Shown piece by piece: positions 53,101 to 62,835 of a DNA stretch of 64,000 nt. This DNA comes from Haliscomenobacter sp040401995 (GTDB taxonomy: Bacteria; Bacteroidota; Bacteroidia; Chitinophagales; Saprospiraceae). The notes below the pieces were generated by a model, which had not been told where the DNA came from, ran no database searches, and saw only the letters and a program-made list of their open reading frames with translations. The DNA lies in contig JBBANM010000007.1 of the NCBI GenBank assembly GCA_040401995.1, positions 51,330-115,329 of the forward strand. Reading direction: 5' to 3'. The position numbers and the translations under genes were made by a program. Position 1 is the stretch's first letter. Each line of letters starts with the position of its first letter.

Positions 53101-55915
53101 CATCGGGAAGGCCAGTATTGCAGACAATCTTTGTAGTGGTTTGCGGGTTGTCAAAACTGATGGTTCCGCCTTTAACCTGTTCTCCGACGATTGTTAAAAA
53201 GTTATCCGATAGGTCATAGCAAGCATCTGAAAATGCTCGAGTATTGTTCACAATATCCCCTGGTTTTATTGAAAGATTGCCCGAAAAAGACACCCCCCAA
53301 ATGCGATACGTACCCGCTGCGGCTACATTAAAGTCAGCGCTAGCACCCAATAGGATCAACAAAACGCGATTCTGAGCATCGGTCAAAAGATAGCGGTAGG
53401 GAGAACGGTTGGTTCCAGTGTTCCGGAATGACAACACATCAGGTACTGCGTCAATACATACCAGTTTTTGGGTTTCACCGGTGCTAAAAGTAAGCGCACC
53501 GCCATCAACCTCATTAAGGGTGAGCGCAATAAAGTTATCCGACAAATCAAAACACTCGCTGGAAAGCGCTGAAGAGGTAGCTATATTGCCGGCAAGTGCG
53601 GTTAGGTTGCCAGAGAATGAAAGCCCCCAAATACGAATCCGCGATGGGTAAGTCCGTAAAGGTTGGAAAGTTGTACCATTTACACTGGTGATGATGCGGT
53701 TAGTAGAGTCCGTAACAACCAGGGTGTAATTGGTATTAATGGCGCCAGCAACCTGAATGTTAATGCTTTGAGGTGCATTTTGGCCAAAACAAATTAAAGG
53801 AGATACGCCAGCTGGCAAACGGATTGAACCCGCTTGTACCGTTTTTTTGGTTACGGTTACAAAATTATCCGACAGTTCCCAGCACTGTGAAGACAAACTG
53901 GCATTGGCTGGATTGTCACCGATTTTTGCCAGTAAATTGCCGCTGTATGCCAAGCCCCAAATTCTAAAATTGCCTTCCAAAGCAGCAGGCATTAACACCT
54001 GATTTTTTGATGACAAGGCAATGATATCATTTTTGGCGTTGGTTAAAAGATAAATATAGTTTTGCTGCAAAATAGAAGAATTGGTCATCGTCAGCATTGT
54101 ATCTGCAGCAATCGGCTGACAAATCTTTAAATCTTGGCGATTTCCACTCAACCGTACTTGTCCGCCATTGACGCGAACTTTGGTGAGCAAAATAAAGTTG
54201 GAGGAGACTTCAAAACACTGATCAGAAAAACGGGTATTGCTAAGATTGGCGCCGGATGGGAATGCCAATCTTCCAGTATAACTTAATCCATAAATCCGAT
54301 AGTCGCCAGGTTCAAAGGCATCTATGTTAAAAATGCCGTCTTGAGAAATGGTCAAAACATTGTTCGAACGATCGGTGAGTAAATAGATGTAGCTTTCACC
54401 ATTACCGCCTGTAGTTGTTACTTTTGGCGCGCTAGGAACGGTATTTCCAAAACAAAGCAATCGAGATGTTGTACCATCAGCAAAGCTAACCCGACCTCCA
54501 AACGGAGATTTTTTCGTTACGGCAATAGATTTGCTCGTCACCAAATAACAGCTGTCGGCCAAAACCGATTGAAATAGATTATCTCCAGCTTTTGCCTTTA
54601 ATACACCATAATAAGCAATTCCCCAAACCCGGTTATTTGTACCCGACAAAGCACCAAAATTGACTACCCCATTGGTGGATACCGCCAATATGCTATTGTC
54701 AACTCCGGTAACTGCATAGGCATAACGACCGGCTACAGCGCCAGTATTACGGAAAGTTCTGCTTAAAGCATTGGGTTCATTCAAACAAACCACGGTACTG
54801 GTGTCACCATTACTAAGGAAGACCTTTCCGGCCGTAAGGGGAAGAATATTGACGGTGATAAAATTTTTAGACAAGTCAAAACACTCATCGGTCAAAGTAA
54901 CCGTCGACAAAACTTGGTTGGTTGGCAATTTCAGCGTACCGGTATAGGAAACACCCCAAATCCGATAATCGCCAGGTTGAAGATCAGAAAAACCAACATT
55001 GTTGCCATTGATACCGCGCAGAATGCGATTGTTGACGTCCGTTAGCACAAAAGCGTACAACGCTCGTGAAGTGGTTTGGCTACGCAAATCAGCTCTACCA
55101 CCTGAGGCGTCGTTGCTACAAGTTTTGTAATTTGTACCACCCGAAGCCAAACTGACCAATCCGCCACTTGCTCGGGTTTTTACGATTTCTACAAAGTTGC
55201 TGGAAAGCTCAAAACAACCCGTTCCAGAAATACCTGTTGTCAGGGGTTGACCAACTTTAGCGACGAGATCGCCGCCATAAGTATAGCCCCAGATCCGATT
55301 GACGCCTTCCGGCGATTTGTCAAAATCAAAGGTATTGCCTTCCAGCAATTGAATGATGGTGTTTTTTTCATCCGTCAGTACAAAATGATAATTCGCACTG
55401 CGGCTAGTTGTTTTGACGGATACAATGTCAGGTTTGCCATCATCCGGGCAGAGGTATTTGGTAGCGCTGCCATCGGTAAATTGTACGCTCCCACCTTCAG
55501 GAATGATGTGATTTACGGTCACAAAGTTGCTGGTAAGGCCAAAACAGTAACCCGCTAAAGTATCTTTTAAAGCATTCATGCCTGGTTTGGCATAGAGAAT
55601 ACCTTTATAGTAAACGGCCAGCACCCGATAATCGCCCGGTGCATACTTTTCAAAATCAATCTTAAGATCCAGAGTAACCTCTAGGATATTGTATTTTTCA
55701 TCGGTTACCAATAAGGCAAATGGGAGATAAAAGAGGCCAGTACGAAAACTGAGAATATCTGGTTTTTTGTCGCCAGCACAGGTAAAAACTTGGTTTCGGC
55801 CATTGGACAGGTTGATGGTAGTTCCATCACCGCAGTTGGAAGGCTGTTGCGCATATCCCTTTTGCAAAAAAAGGAAACAGCAGGCAAAGGCCAAAAAGCG
55901 TAGGAAGTGGTTCAT
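50159..55915 (-). CDS. Giant secreted repeat protein with T9SS type A sorting domain
   Basis: 1918 residues. Signal peptide (FLRFLAFACCFLFLQKGYAQ), then about 16 tandem repeats of roughly 110 residues. Each has the pattern GG-hydrophobic-S, a Cys about 20 residues in, YxYVLTDxxNxIL, a GxYRIWGLSYTGxL block, and a C-terminal CxxLSxNFITV phrase. Repeats diverge at linker positions but keep the core. The end (KAAPNPAISEVLVTF, GWYLLRLQNA, GTLKLLKIQY) is a T9SS type A sorting domain. I know no named family for the repeat. Probably a long surface fibre or adhesin built from Cys-bridged beta modules. Monocistronic. Confidence 0.88.
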   Translation of the reverse strand: MNHFLRFLAFACCFLFLQKGYAQQPSNCGDGTTINLSNGRNQVFTCAGDKKPDILSFRTGLFYLPFALLVTDEKYNILEVTLDLKIDFEKYAPGDYRVLAVYYKGILYAKPGMNALKDTLAGYCFGLTSNFVTVNHIIPEGGSVQFTDGSATKYLCPDDGKPDIVSVKTTSRSANYHFVLTDEKNTIIQLLEGNTFDFDKSPEGVNRIWGYTYGGDLVAKVGQPLTTGISGTGCFELSSNFVEIVKTRASGGLVSLASGGTNYKTCSNDASGGRADLRSQTTSRALYAFVLTDVNNRILRGINGNNVGFSDLQPGDYRIWGVSYTGTLKLPTNQVLSTVTLTDECFDLSKNFITVNILPLTAGKVFLSNGDTSTVVCLNEPNALSRTFRNTGAVAGRYAYAVTGVDNSILAVSTNGVVNFGALSGTNNRVWGIAYYGVLKAKAGDNLFQSVLADSCYLVTSKSIAVTKKSPFGGRVSFADGTTSRLLCFGNTVPSAPKVTTTGGNGESYIYLLTDRSNNVLTISQDGIFNIDAFEPGDYRIYGLSYTGRLAFPSGANLSNTRFSDQCFEVSSNFILLTKVRVNGGQVRLSGNRQDLKICQPIAADTMLTMTNSSILQQNYIYLLTNAKNDIIALSSKNQVLMPAALEGNFRIWGLAYSGNLLAKIGDNPANASLSSQCWELSDNFVTVTKKTVQAGSIRLPAGVSPLICFGQNAPQSINIQVAGAINTNYTLVVTDSTNRIITSVNGTTFQPLRTYPSRIRIWGLSFSGNLTALAGNIATSSALSSECFDLSDNFIALTLNEVDGGALTFSTGETQKLVCIDAVPDVLSFRNTGTNRSPYRYLLTDAQNRVLLILLGASADFNVAAAGTYRIWGVSFSGNLSIKPGDIVNNTRAFSDACYDLSDNFLTIVGEQVKGGTISFDNPQTTTKIVCNTGLPDVVTYQSQGAAAGQFTYVFTDSKNRILGSSTASTFNFETINEDTIRIWGLSYTGSLNITTGGSATNSVLSSNCYSLSTNFGTLIRAPFQGGLIRVNTGGTNITQCPGESGTVRFLRGLGVGSAFVYLVTDTANKILAIAPNDTVSLRNYPAGLYRVWSLSYGGKLLAQVGQNAAIDKLSDDCWALSQNFVTIQRQLPKGGLISTDKLANQVISCPNNGRPDNVFVQIKGSDQGQIGYVLTDSSNIIRRVVQNPTFEFDTIAPGRYRIWGLVFNGDLSANVVGKSAIGTTLATSCFALTTNFVDVINLIPKAGSISTSALPANFCSGDGIPDVVTLSLNGATPNKKAFLVTNEKDELLFAARDTNKVDLDKIQGRNALKVYGLVYTGILNLKNGSSIKNQILSSDCFSLTDNFVTITRTSIDGAKVFTEFPGDSVYVCPGDGKDDIIAFFNTSQSADAGYRYVITNTANQVLSTINGVLQSFENVGFKELRVWGVSFSGNYRLAAGQNITTATASDGCWNLSDNFITIFREIPSGGKISTLAGETNLRYCLRRGQTQLELKTTSKSKAGFAYILTDVNGIVKQISKNSKIDFGPQNEGLYIITGVSYTGKLRAEVGKVFPADSLATNCFIVADNSIRVERATIVDGGRLSTPEGDSIYYTCPGDTISDVVTVFSPDQTISANYRILITDDKNKVLFPDVQNALIDFGRSAPGIYRIWGISYTGDYTAQFGFDIFANALSSGCYDLSANYITVVAEAAKGGTIATRTGQTSVSTVKGDNKADFIRFVRQNAAKNAPYRYLITDNQNVIKYIVAIDSFDFEKAPVGSYRVWGLSYTGVLTAVVGQSAELGSLATNCFALSTNFIRVTVANAVNGGEQIQAITAPITTATQQPSINGVVDLKAAPNPAISEVLVTFNWGVASQGATAELLLYHATGALVKRIPLQMVEGENQVRMELNDVTPGWYLLRLQNANAQGTLKLLKIQY

Positions 55916-56725
55916 AGGATATGATTCATTTAAAAGTAAAATATAAAAAAATCAAACTTAAAATTCGTTATTCCAGTATGCTGATTCATTAGTTATTCAA
56001 CTGCTGAAACAGGTTTTGGCGCGCATAGAATACCTAGAACGTGGAAGATCAACCGATGATCATGCTCGTTGGGGAAAATTGATAATTGGATATCCAATTA
56101 TCGTTCCCTAATAAGCATGCATCAGAAAAACTACCATTCTTTTGATCTCAAGTGCTCTTAACGCGAATCTTATGTAAAACTGAAAATATTGCCGTTCCAG
56201 TTGAGTGTAATTCAAAAAATGCAAAAGCATTTAGTACGTTATGGATTCAGTTTTAGTAAGAATACCAAAAACGTTTGCGGTTCACCAAAATTGGTAAAGA
56301 AGGATTCCGTTGACCGAATTACTACACGGGCGGGGTAAGGTACATAGATGCCGTAGACAATCAGAACAGATAGCTCAAGATTTCTCACCGTAAATATAGA
56401 AAGTTCTCTTGGCTTATTTTCGCTAATCTTGAATAATTTTATGCCTTATTGTAGGCGTTTATCTAAATGACTGTTAAAAATCTGTATAGAAGGTCGTTAA
56501 ATTGTATCTTTAAACGAATTTGGCTGTTTTCGATTTTAGGTTATTACATCTAGAATGCTTAGGAACGCAGAAAAATTAACTTCCCGATTTTGGGTTTTGA
56601 ATAGTAAGTCGAACGATTCATTTCAAGTGAGCTTACTATTCAAAAGCCTCCCAAAAAATCGGGAAGTAATTTTTTGCGTCAAACTTATCGCGTAAACAAA
56701 GCCGAAGCCACTCAATTATAATCCT
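55916..56725. other. 810-bp intergenic region with one large hairpin
   Basis: No credible gene. At ~56576-56670 TAACTTCCCGATTTTGGG and the complementary CCCAAAAAATCGGGAAGTAA, continued by TTTTGAATAGTAAG/CTTACTATTCAAAA, form an imperfect ~35-bp stem. Divergent genes on both sides need promoters here; none stands out. Confidence 0.55.
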
Positions 56726-59419
56726 ATGTGGAACTTATCCTGGATCTGGGGACTTGCATTCTCGGTGATGGCTTCGCCCATTGCAGTTAAAAAGAGTGCC
56801 CTTGAACCAGCTACTCCAGCTTCCACTCCAATTGCTGACGGGATCAAAACCGATGATAGTTTTTCCGTGACAAAATTGGTGCAGGATGTTTTTGTACGCG
56901 GCGTCTGTCGAAACATTTTCAACATCAAAGCGGAAGGTGATAAACGCGGAATCGGTTATTTCGAAAACGGAGCATCTTCTATTGGCATCAAACGCGGTAT
57001 TATTTTAGCGACTGGCCCCATCGGAAACGCTTCAGGGCCCAACAACGCGCGCGATATCAGCGGCGATTTCCAAGACTTAACCGGTGATGCTGATCTACAA
57101 AAAATTACGGCCATAAAAGTACAGGATGCGGTAGGACTAGAATTTGATTTCATCCCTCTGGACAGTTTGGTTACCTTTCGTTATGTCTTTGCCTCCGAAG
57201 AATACTGCGAGTTTGTAGGGTCAAAATACAATGATGTTTTTGGGTTTTTTATTAGTGGTCCTGGCATCAAGGGTACATTTAGCAATAATTCTCAAAACAT
57301 TGCGCTGGTGCCTGGCACTAAGGATTTTGTATCCATCAACAATATCAACCATCAAACCAATCCCAATTATTTTGTTCGAAATGAACGCGAAGAAGATGCC
57401 AAACGATGCAATATTCCCTGGGCGCCAACCTCCAACCTTGATCTAATTCAATACGATGGTTTCACCAAGGTACTGACGGCTACCTTACGACTTATCCCTT
57501 GCCAAACTTACAAACTACGCCTGGTTATTGCCGATGTTAACGACGGCAATTACGATTCAGCCGTTTTCCTAGAAGCTGAAAGTTTCAACATTGGCGGCGC
57601 AGTAAACCTATCGGTTGGTTCTGGCGCAAAAAGTTTGCGCGACACGATCAAGGAAGGTTGTTCCAACGGTTTTTTTCGGGTTAATCGCTTAGATACCACT
57701 CAAACTGACGTCCCAATCTCTATCGGCTTACGGGTGTCTCAAGCCAGCACCGCTACTTTAGGGATCGATTTTGATTCCATCCCTAAAAAAGTAACCATCC
57801 CAGCGGGCAAACAATTTGTCGCAGTGCCCATAAAATCTAAGGTTGATAAGCAAAGGGAATACATTGAAAACATCGTGGTAGAATTGGACTTCCCATGTGC
57901 CTGTATTGCCGATACCGCTAAGATGTACATCGAAGATCCTCCCGATCTCAAAAGCGGCCTGGCTACGCTTGAGGTCTGTGTGGGGGACACCGTTTCCATT
58001 ATCAGCAAAGCAAGCGGAGGGGTTCCAGGCTATCAATTCCATTGGTCTACTGGCGATTCGAGTAGTGCCATCCGCGTTTTTGCACCCCGAGATACCTCCT
58101 ATCGATTGAAAATTGCCGATGCTTGTGATCGAAAAATCGAAGATAGTGTGCAAGTCCGGCGAAGGGTACCTCCTTATGCGCGCATCGGGGGGGCTCGAGA
58201 GGTGTGTCTAAACGATACCGTCAACATTCCTGTCCATTTCAATGGCGTACCACCCTATTCGTTTTCCTACAACATCAATGGAAAAAAAGATACAACGATA
58301 TCGGGTGTCTACCTCAATCCCTATCCGCTGGTCATCAAACAAGAGGGAAAAGTAGCGCTTAAACAATTTTCGGATGCCATTTGCCAAGGGATCGCATTGG
58401 GTAATTCCATCGTACGGTATTACGAAATACAGGCCGCAGCGACCATCAAAGATGTAAGTTGTTTTGGCGAAAAAAATGGCGACATTCAGCTCCAAGTTGA
58501 AGGTGGTTATCCGCCTTATCAATACAATTGGGGAAAGGTACAGACCAATCGGCCGGGTATTTCCAATCTTGGCGCCGGAATTTACCCCCTTACTATCTCC
58601 GATGCCAATAATTGCATCTCGCGCATGAATTTGGAGGTAACTCAACCTCCGCGTTTAAAACCCATTGCTTTTGACTGTCGAGAGTTCATCAGCGATTTTA
58701 TTTCTTTTTCGCCAGAAGGCGGCACGCCTCCTTTCCTCTACTCTATTGATGGTCAAGAATTTCAAGATGAAAATATCTTTCAAAAGTTGATACCAGGAAA
58801 CACCTACAACATCCTCATCCAGGATGCCATGGGTTGTACCCTCAATCAAACACTATTGATGCCCACTCGTTTTTCAAAAATGTTGGAATTAGATCCTTCC
58901 TTGCTGCTCAAACTTGGGGATCAAGCTACACTACAACCAAAATTAAACATCCCTCAAACCCTTATCGATAAAATCGCCTGGTTCCCTACAGAAGGTTTAA
59001 GTTGTAGTGATTGTCTCTTCCCAGTTCTAAAGCCTTTAAAAAATGAGACCTATACCTTGACAGTTACTGATGTTTTTGGCTGTAAGGGATCTGGTTTTGT
59101 CAACTTGCGCTTGGATCGGCAATTCGATGTTTTTGTGCCTAGCGTTTTTTCACCCAATGGCGATGGCACCAATGATTTGCTGATTGTTTTTGCCAATACC
59201 AAGCAGGTCAAAGCCATCCGCTCTTTTCGGGTATTCAACCGCTGGGGCAGCCTCCTATTTGAGCACCAAGATTTTTCCCCCAACGAGAGCCGAATTGGTT
59301 GGGACGGCAACTTTTTGGGCGCCCAGGCCATGATTGGCGTTTACATATATACCGTTGAGATTGAACTCATTGACGGAACGGTAGAATTGATCAAAGGTGA
59401 AACGGCGCTGGTGCGGTAA
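56726..59419 (+). CDS. Secreted choice-of-anchor L protein with T9SS type B C-terminal domain
   Basis: 897 residues. A short leader (WNLSWIWGLAFSVMASPIAV) precedes a choice-of-anchor L domain (~35-280: FENGASSIGIKRGIILATGP, FRYVFASEEYCEFVGSKYND, VFGFFISGPG). It then has a Calx-beta-like region, SprB-like modules (DVSCFGEKNGDIQLQVEGGY) and a type B sorting domain (FDVFVPSVFSPNGDGTNDLL, FNRWGSLLFEH, GETALVR). It is exported by the type IX system. SprB-like repeats occur in gliding adhesins, so a role in adhesion or motility is plausible. It ends two bases from the convergent gatB stop. Confidence 0.92.
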   Translation: MWNLSWIWGLAFSVMASPIAVKKSALEPATPASTPIADGIKTDDSFSVTKLVQDVFVRGVCRNIFNIKAEGDKRGIGYFENGASSIGIKRGIILATGPIGNASGPNNARDISGDFQDLTGDADLQKITAIKVQDAVGLEFDFIPLDSLVTFRYVFASEEYCEFVGSKYNDVFGFFISGPGIKGTFSNNSQNIALVPGTKDFVSINNINHQTNPNYFVRNEREEDAKRCNIPWAPTSNLDLIQYDGFTKVLTATLRLIPCQTYKLRLVIADVNDGNYDSAVFLEAESFNIGGAVNLSVGSGAKSLRDTIKEGCSNGFFRVNRLDTTQTDVPISIGLRVSQASTATLGIDFDSIPKKVTIPAGKQFVAVPIKSKVDKQREYIENIVVELDFPCACIADTAKMYIEDPPDLKSGLATLEVCVGDTVSIISKASGGVPGYQFHWSTGDSSSAIRVFAPRDTSYRLKIADACDRKIEDSVQVRRRVPPYARIGGAREVCLNDTVNIPVHFNGVPPYSFSYNINGKKDTTISGVYLNPYPLVIKQEGKVALKQFSDAICQGIALGNSIVRYYEIQAAATIKDVSCFGEKNGDIQLQVEGGYPPYQYNWGKVQTNRPGISNLGAGIYPLTISDANNCISRMNLEVTQPPRLKPIAFDCREFISDFISFSPEGGTPPFLYSIDGQEFQDENIFQKLIPGNTYNILIQDAMGCTLNQTLLMPTRFSKMLELDPSLLLKLGDQATLQPKLNIPQTLIDKIAWFPTEGLSCSDCLFPVLKPLKNETYTLTVTDVFGCKGSGFVNLRLDRQFDVFVPSVFSPNGDGTNDLLIVFANTKQVKAIRSFRVFNRWGSLLFEHQDFSPNESRIGWDGNFLGAQAMIGVYIYTVEIELIDGTVELIKGETALVR

Positions 59420-59421
59420 CT

Positions 59422-60870
59422 CTATTTCAATACCTCCTGCAAAATAGCGGTCGCAGCTTTGGGATCCGCTTTGCCTTTTGAACGTTTCATCAATTCGCCC
59501 ATAAAAAAGCCGATCAGCCCTTTTTTGCCTTTTTTGTATTCCACTACTTTATCCGGGAACTCAGCTAGTAGCTCTTGCGCTATTTTTTGCAAAAAATCTA
59601 CGTCATTGGTTTGCAAAAGATTGAGCGATTGCGCTAGTTCCGCCGGGGATTTCCCAGGTTGTTCCAATAGAACCGGAAACAAACGCTGATAAGCTGCCGT
59701 ATTGCTGATTTTATTTTCCTCCACCAACTGAATAAGCTCCGCTAGTGATTGCATCGAAACCGGAAAATCGCTGATGTCGCTGCGTTTTTCTTGGCAATAA
59801 GGAATGATTTTGTTGATGATGAGATTGGCGGCGGCTTTATAGCTGCTTGTTTTTTGGGTTAAATTCAGAAAAAATGTAGCCGAAGATAGTTCTTCGGTAA
59901 GCAAGGTAGCATCGTAATCGCTGAGTTGAAATTCGAGCGAGGTCAGTTTTTCATATACTTGCCGTGGCAAAAGTGGCAATTGCCCTTGGATGGCTTGCAA
60001 ATAATCATCCGACAGAACCACCGGCGGTAGGTCGGGTTCTGGAAAATAACGGTAATCGTGGGCATCTTCTTTGTCGCGCAGTGGGCTGGTTACCCCAGTA
60101 GCTGGGTCAAAATTGAGCGTTTGCTGGCGTACTCGACCGCCAGACTCTAGCAAATCAATTTGACGCCGTACCTCATAATCAATCGCCATCCGCGCAAAAC
60201 GCATGGAATTGACGTTTTTCACCTCGCAGCGCTCGCCCAACTTAGTGGCGCCTTTTTTTCTTACCGATATATTGACATCACAGCGCAACGATCCCTGCTC
60301 CATATTGCCATCCGAAACCCCCAAATAGCGCACCAATTGCCGCATGGCGCTCATAAAAGCATCCACTTCTTCGCCTGAATGCAAGGCTGGCTCGGTCACT
60401 ATTTCCAACAAAGGTGTACCCGCTCGATTGAGATCGATGAACGAGTGCTTAGGATCTTGGGTGTGAATCGACTTGCCCGCATCCTCTTCCATGTGGATGT
60501 GGTGGATGGGGATTTGGCGCCAGGTATCGGCTATTTTGACCGCCAATGCACCGCCCACGCAAATGGGTTTGCGATCTTGAGTAATTTGGTATCCTTTAGG
60601 CAAGTCGGCGTAAAAATAATTTTTGCGGTCAAAATAATTGCTGGCATTGATATCGCATCCCAGTGCCGCGCCCAAACGAGCAGCGTATTCAATTTGACGC
60701 TCATTGACTTTTGGTAAAGTGCCGGGGTGACCCAGCGATACAACACTGACTTGGGTATTGGGATCTCCGCCAAAACTAAGATCATCGGCACAAAATGCTT
60801 TGCTGAGGGTAGCCAACTGCACGTGTACTTCCAACCCGATGACGGTTTCATATTGCTCGTAATAAGACAT
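59422..60870 (-). CDS. gatB: Asp-tRNA(Asn)/Glu-tRNA(Gln) amidotransferase subunit B
   Basis: 482 residues from MSYYEQYETVIG. Signatures: IGLEVHVQLATLSKAFCADD, LGHPGTLPKVNE, NYFYADLPKGYQITQ, HMEEDAGKSIH, RCDVNISVR, EVKNVNSMRF and YRYFPEPDLPPV; the C-terminal ~150 residues form the GatB/YqeY tRNA-binding part (KGLIGFFMGELMKRSKGKAD). Works with GatA and GatC to convert misacylated Glu-tRNA(Gln)/Asp-tRNA(Asn). An ATG three codons upstream is possible. gatA and gatC are not adjacent. Confidence 0.97.
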   Translation of the reverse strand: MSYYEQYETVIGLEVHVQLATLSKAFCADDLSFGGDPNTQVSVVSLGHPGTLPKVNERQIEYAARLGAALGCDINASNYFDRKNYFYADLPKGYQITQDRKPICVGGALAVKIADTWRQIPIHHIHMEEDAGKSIHTQDPKHSFIDLNRAGTPLLEIVTEPALHSGEEVDAFMSAMRQLVRYLGVSDGNMEQGSLRCDVNISVRKKGATKLGERCEVKNVNSMRFARMAIDYEVRRQIDLLESGGRVRQQTLNFDPATGVTSPLRDKEDAHDYRYFPEPDLPPVVLSDDYLQAIQGQLPLLPRQVYEKLTSLEFQLSDYDATLLTEELSSATFFLNLTQKTSSYKAAANLIINKIIPYCQEKRSDISDFPVSMQSLAELIQLVEENKISNTAAYQRLFPVLLEQPGKSPAELAQSLNLLQTNDVDFLQKIAQELLAEFPDKVVEYKKGKKGLIGFFMGELMKRSKGKADPKAATAILQEVLK

Positions 60871-60960
60871 AGCGGTCATTTTTTAGGCCTAGGCGGCCAA
60901 AATCTGTTTTCGGGGGCAAATATAGGTGTTCCACCCCAACAATGTTGTACTTAGCTCCCT

Positions 60961-62034
60961 TCAAAAAAGAAACAAGGATACAAAAATGGTCAAGGTAAAG
61001 GCTAAGGTAAAAATGAAGAGATAGGAAAAATTCAAAACCAGGAATTTGAAAAGCGTTTTGAAAAAACTTTGCTGATAGTACCGTTTCATGGCCCAGAATA
61101 AATAGATCAAAATCAGTAATAACGCCATTCCATTGATCAGGGGGTAATATTCTTTTACCGGTACAAATAAAAAAACAATGGACATAATGAGAAACGCAAA
61201 CGAATGGTAATGAATCGTAAAAACCAGATGCTCCACAAAGTATTTTTTTCGGCGCAAATACAGAATTTTCAATACCAGCGCAAGTCCAAGGAGCATAAAC
61301 AAAACCATCAAGGTGAATTTGGCCAACAAAAACTGGGTGAAGTTATTGATGTTGCTGATAAGCTTAAATGTTTGTTTCACTTGTAATCGACTCCAATACC
61401 CGGATACTTTAGTTCTGGCTAGCAAGGTGTCAGGGTCAGGATTTATATAATCTTGTTCTTTAAGTGTTATGGTATGAGGCTTAAATTTGCCATTTTCTAC
61501 CTCGAGATAACCAAAACCAACATTATCATGGAAATCGTTTCGTGGCCTATTCTGCTTCATTTTATTTTCTACCGAATCCAGCACACTTCGAACGATAGGT
61601 CTGGCTGGCAAAAACTCCTGTTTTAAATCTTGACATATGGTATTTAGCTGTTTGGTGTATAAATTGAAGTAGCCCATTTCACGGCGTTTGATTCCAATAT
61701 CATCCAAGCGTTTTGCAAACAAAACGCTAAACAAGCTTGACATTGCGGCAAAATGGATCGCCGCGAAAATCAAAAAAATCCGGATGGGCGATAAATAACT
61801 TTTTTGACGACCGGAAAAATAAGCTTGGGTAAGTTTACCAGGCACCAGCAAATCACGTAAGGAACGATACGTTTTTGATTCTAGATTGAGAGTTTCTTTT
61901 AAAAAATCTCGAAAAAGCTGCCCTACCGTTTTTTTAACTGGTGCATAACGTTCGCCACAATTGGAACAAAAGAAAGCGGCGGCAGGCAAGGTTGCCGTAC
62001 AGTTTTTACATGTTTTTTGTGGGCTGGAATTCAT
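60961..62034 (-). CDS. DUF3667 membrane protein with N-terminal zinc ribbon
   Basis: 357 residues. Two CxxC pairs at the N-terminus (CKNCTATLPAAAFFCSNCGE) form a zinc ribbon. The next ~70 residues (VGQLFRDFLKETLNLESKTY, then RSLRDLLVPGKLTQAYFSGR) are the DUF3667 signature. About five hydrophobic spans follow (IRIFLIFAAIHFAAM, TLMVLFMLLGLALVLKI, HSFAFLIMSIVFLFV, ALLLILIYLFW, YLFIFTLAFTLTIFVSLFLF), with one long extracytoplasmic loop. Function unknown. Confidence 0.9.
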   Translation of the reverse strand: MNSSPQKTCKNCTATLPAAAFFCSNCGERYAPVKKTVGQLFRDFLKETLNLESKTYRSLRDLLVPGKLTQAYFSGRQKSYLSPIRIFLIFAAIHFAAMSSLFSVLFAKRLDDIGIKRREMGYFNLYTKQLNTICQDLKQEFLPARPIVRSVLDSVENKMKQNRPRNDFHDNVGFGYLEVENGKFKPHTITLKEQDYINPDPDTLLARTKVSGYWSRLQVKQTFKLISNINNFTQFLLAKFTLMVLFMLLGLALVLKILYLRRKKYFVEHLVFTIHYHSFAFLIMSIVFLFVPVKEYYPLINGMALLLILIYLFWAMKRYYQQSFFKTLFKFLVLNFSYLFIFTLAFTLTIFVSLFLF

Positions 62035-62136
62035 AGAGCTAGGTGAAATGGCGATATTTTGACTAAATCATCCGCAAAATTGCCTTAAAAACCCCTGACT
62101 CCCCAATAAAAAGGACGGAATCTTATTTTTTCCTGA

Positions 62137-62817
62137 TTAATCCCCGAGCAAAACAGATCTGCACAATTGCGCCAATGATTCTTCAGACGGTGTCGCTGGA
62201 ACCCAGACGGTATCGATATTTTTGTCTAGTAATGCCTGACGGGTAGTGGCGCCGATGGCAAAAAAAACTTGTTGGGAAACAGTTTTTTGCTTCAAAAAAT
62301 AAGCCTCTACATTCAGCGGACTGGTAAAAACCAAGGCATCGGCAGTGATATCTGGAAGGTCGATGCGCGGTTGATTGTTGTACACCACCAAGTCGATGCC
62401 AATAGCCCATTCGCCAATAGCTTTTTGAATGGTTTCCCGCGATTGCAATGCGCGCGGAAAAAGAATGGTTTCTCCTTTTGCCAACAACCCCATTGACTCG
62501 CCTACCATTTGAGGCTCGCCGTTGCCGATAAAATCTGGCGAGTAGCCGCACTCCCGCAATGCTTTGGCGGTCCCCTCTCCCATTACCGCCAATTTAGTTC
62601 CCGCAGGAAAAGGAATGGCAGCCGTTTTCAAACCCTGAAAAAAAAACAGGACACTCTGACGACTGGTAAAAAAAATCCAATCGCTGAATGGCAGATTAGA
62701 AAAAGGCATCAACGCAAAAGCTACCAATGATTCCGCTTGAATCTCTACATTAAGATCCCGAAAAGTCTCGTAAAAAGGACTGTCAGTTGATAATTCGCGG
62801 GAGATGAATAGTCGCAT
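62137..62817 (-). CDS. hemD: Uroporphyrinogen-III synthase
   Basis: 226 residues. The family is weakly conserved, but FSDWIFFTSRQSVLFFFQG, AVMGEGTAKALRECG and ADALVFTSPLNVEAYF/AIGATTRQAL segments fit the two-lobed HemD fold, and it follows hemC by 18 bp on the same strand. It cyclises hydroxymethylbilane with D-ring inversion. Confidence 0.9.
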   Translation of the reverse strand: MRLFISRELSTDSPFYETFRDLNVEIQAESLVAFALMPFSNLPFSDWIFFTSRQSVLFFFQGLKTAAIPFPAGTKLAVMGEGTAKALRECGYSPDFIGNGEPQMVGESMGLLAKGETILFPRALQSRETIQKAIGEWAIGIDLVVYNNQPRIDLPDITADALVFTSPLNVEAYFLKQKTVSQQVFFAIGATTRQALLDKNIDTVWVPATPSEESLAQLCRSVLLGD

Positions 62818-62835
62818 GGATTGTTAAAATATGGG

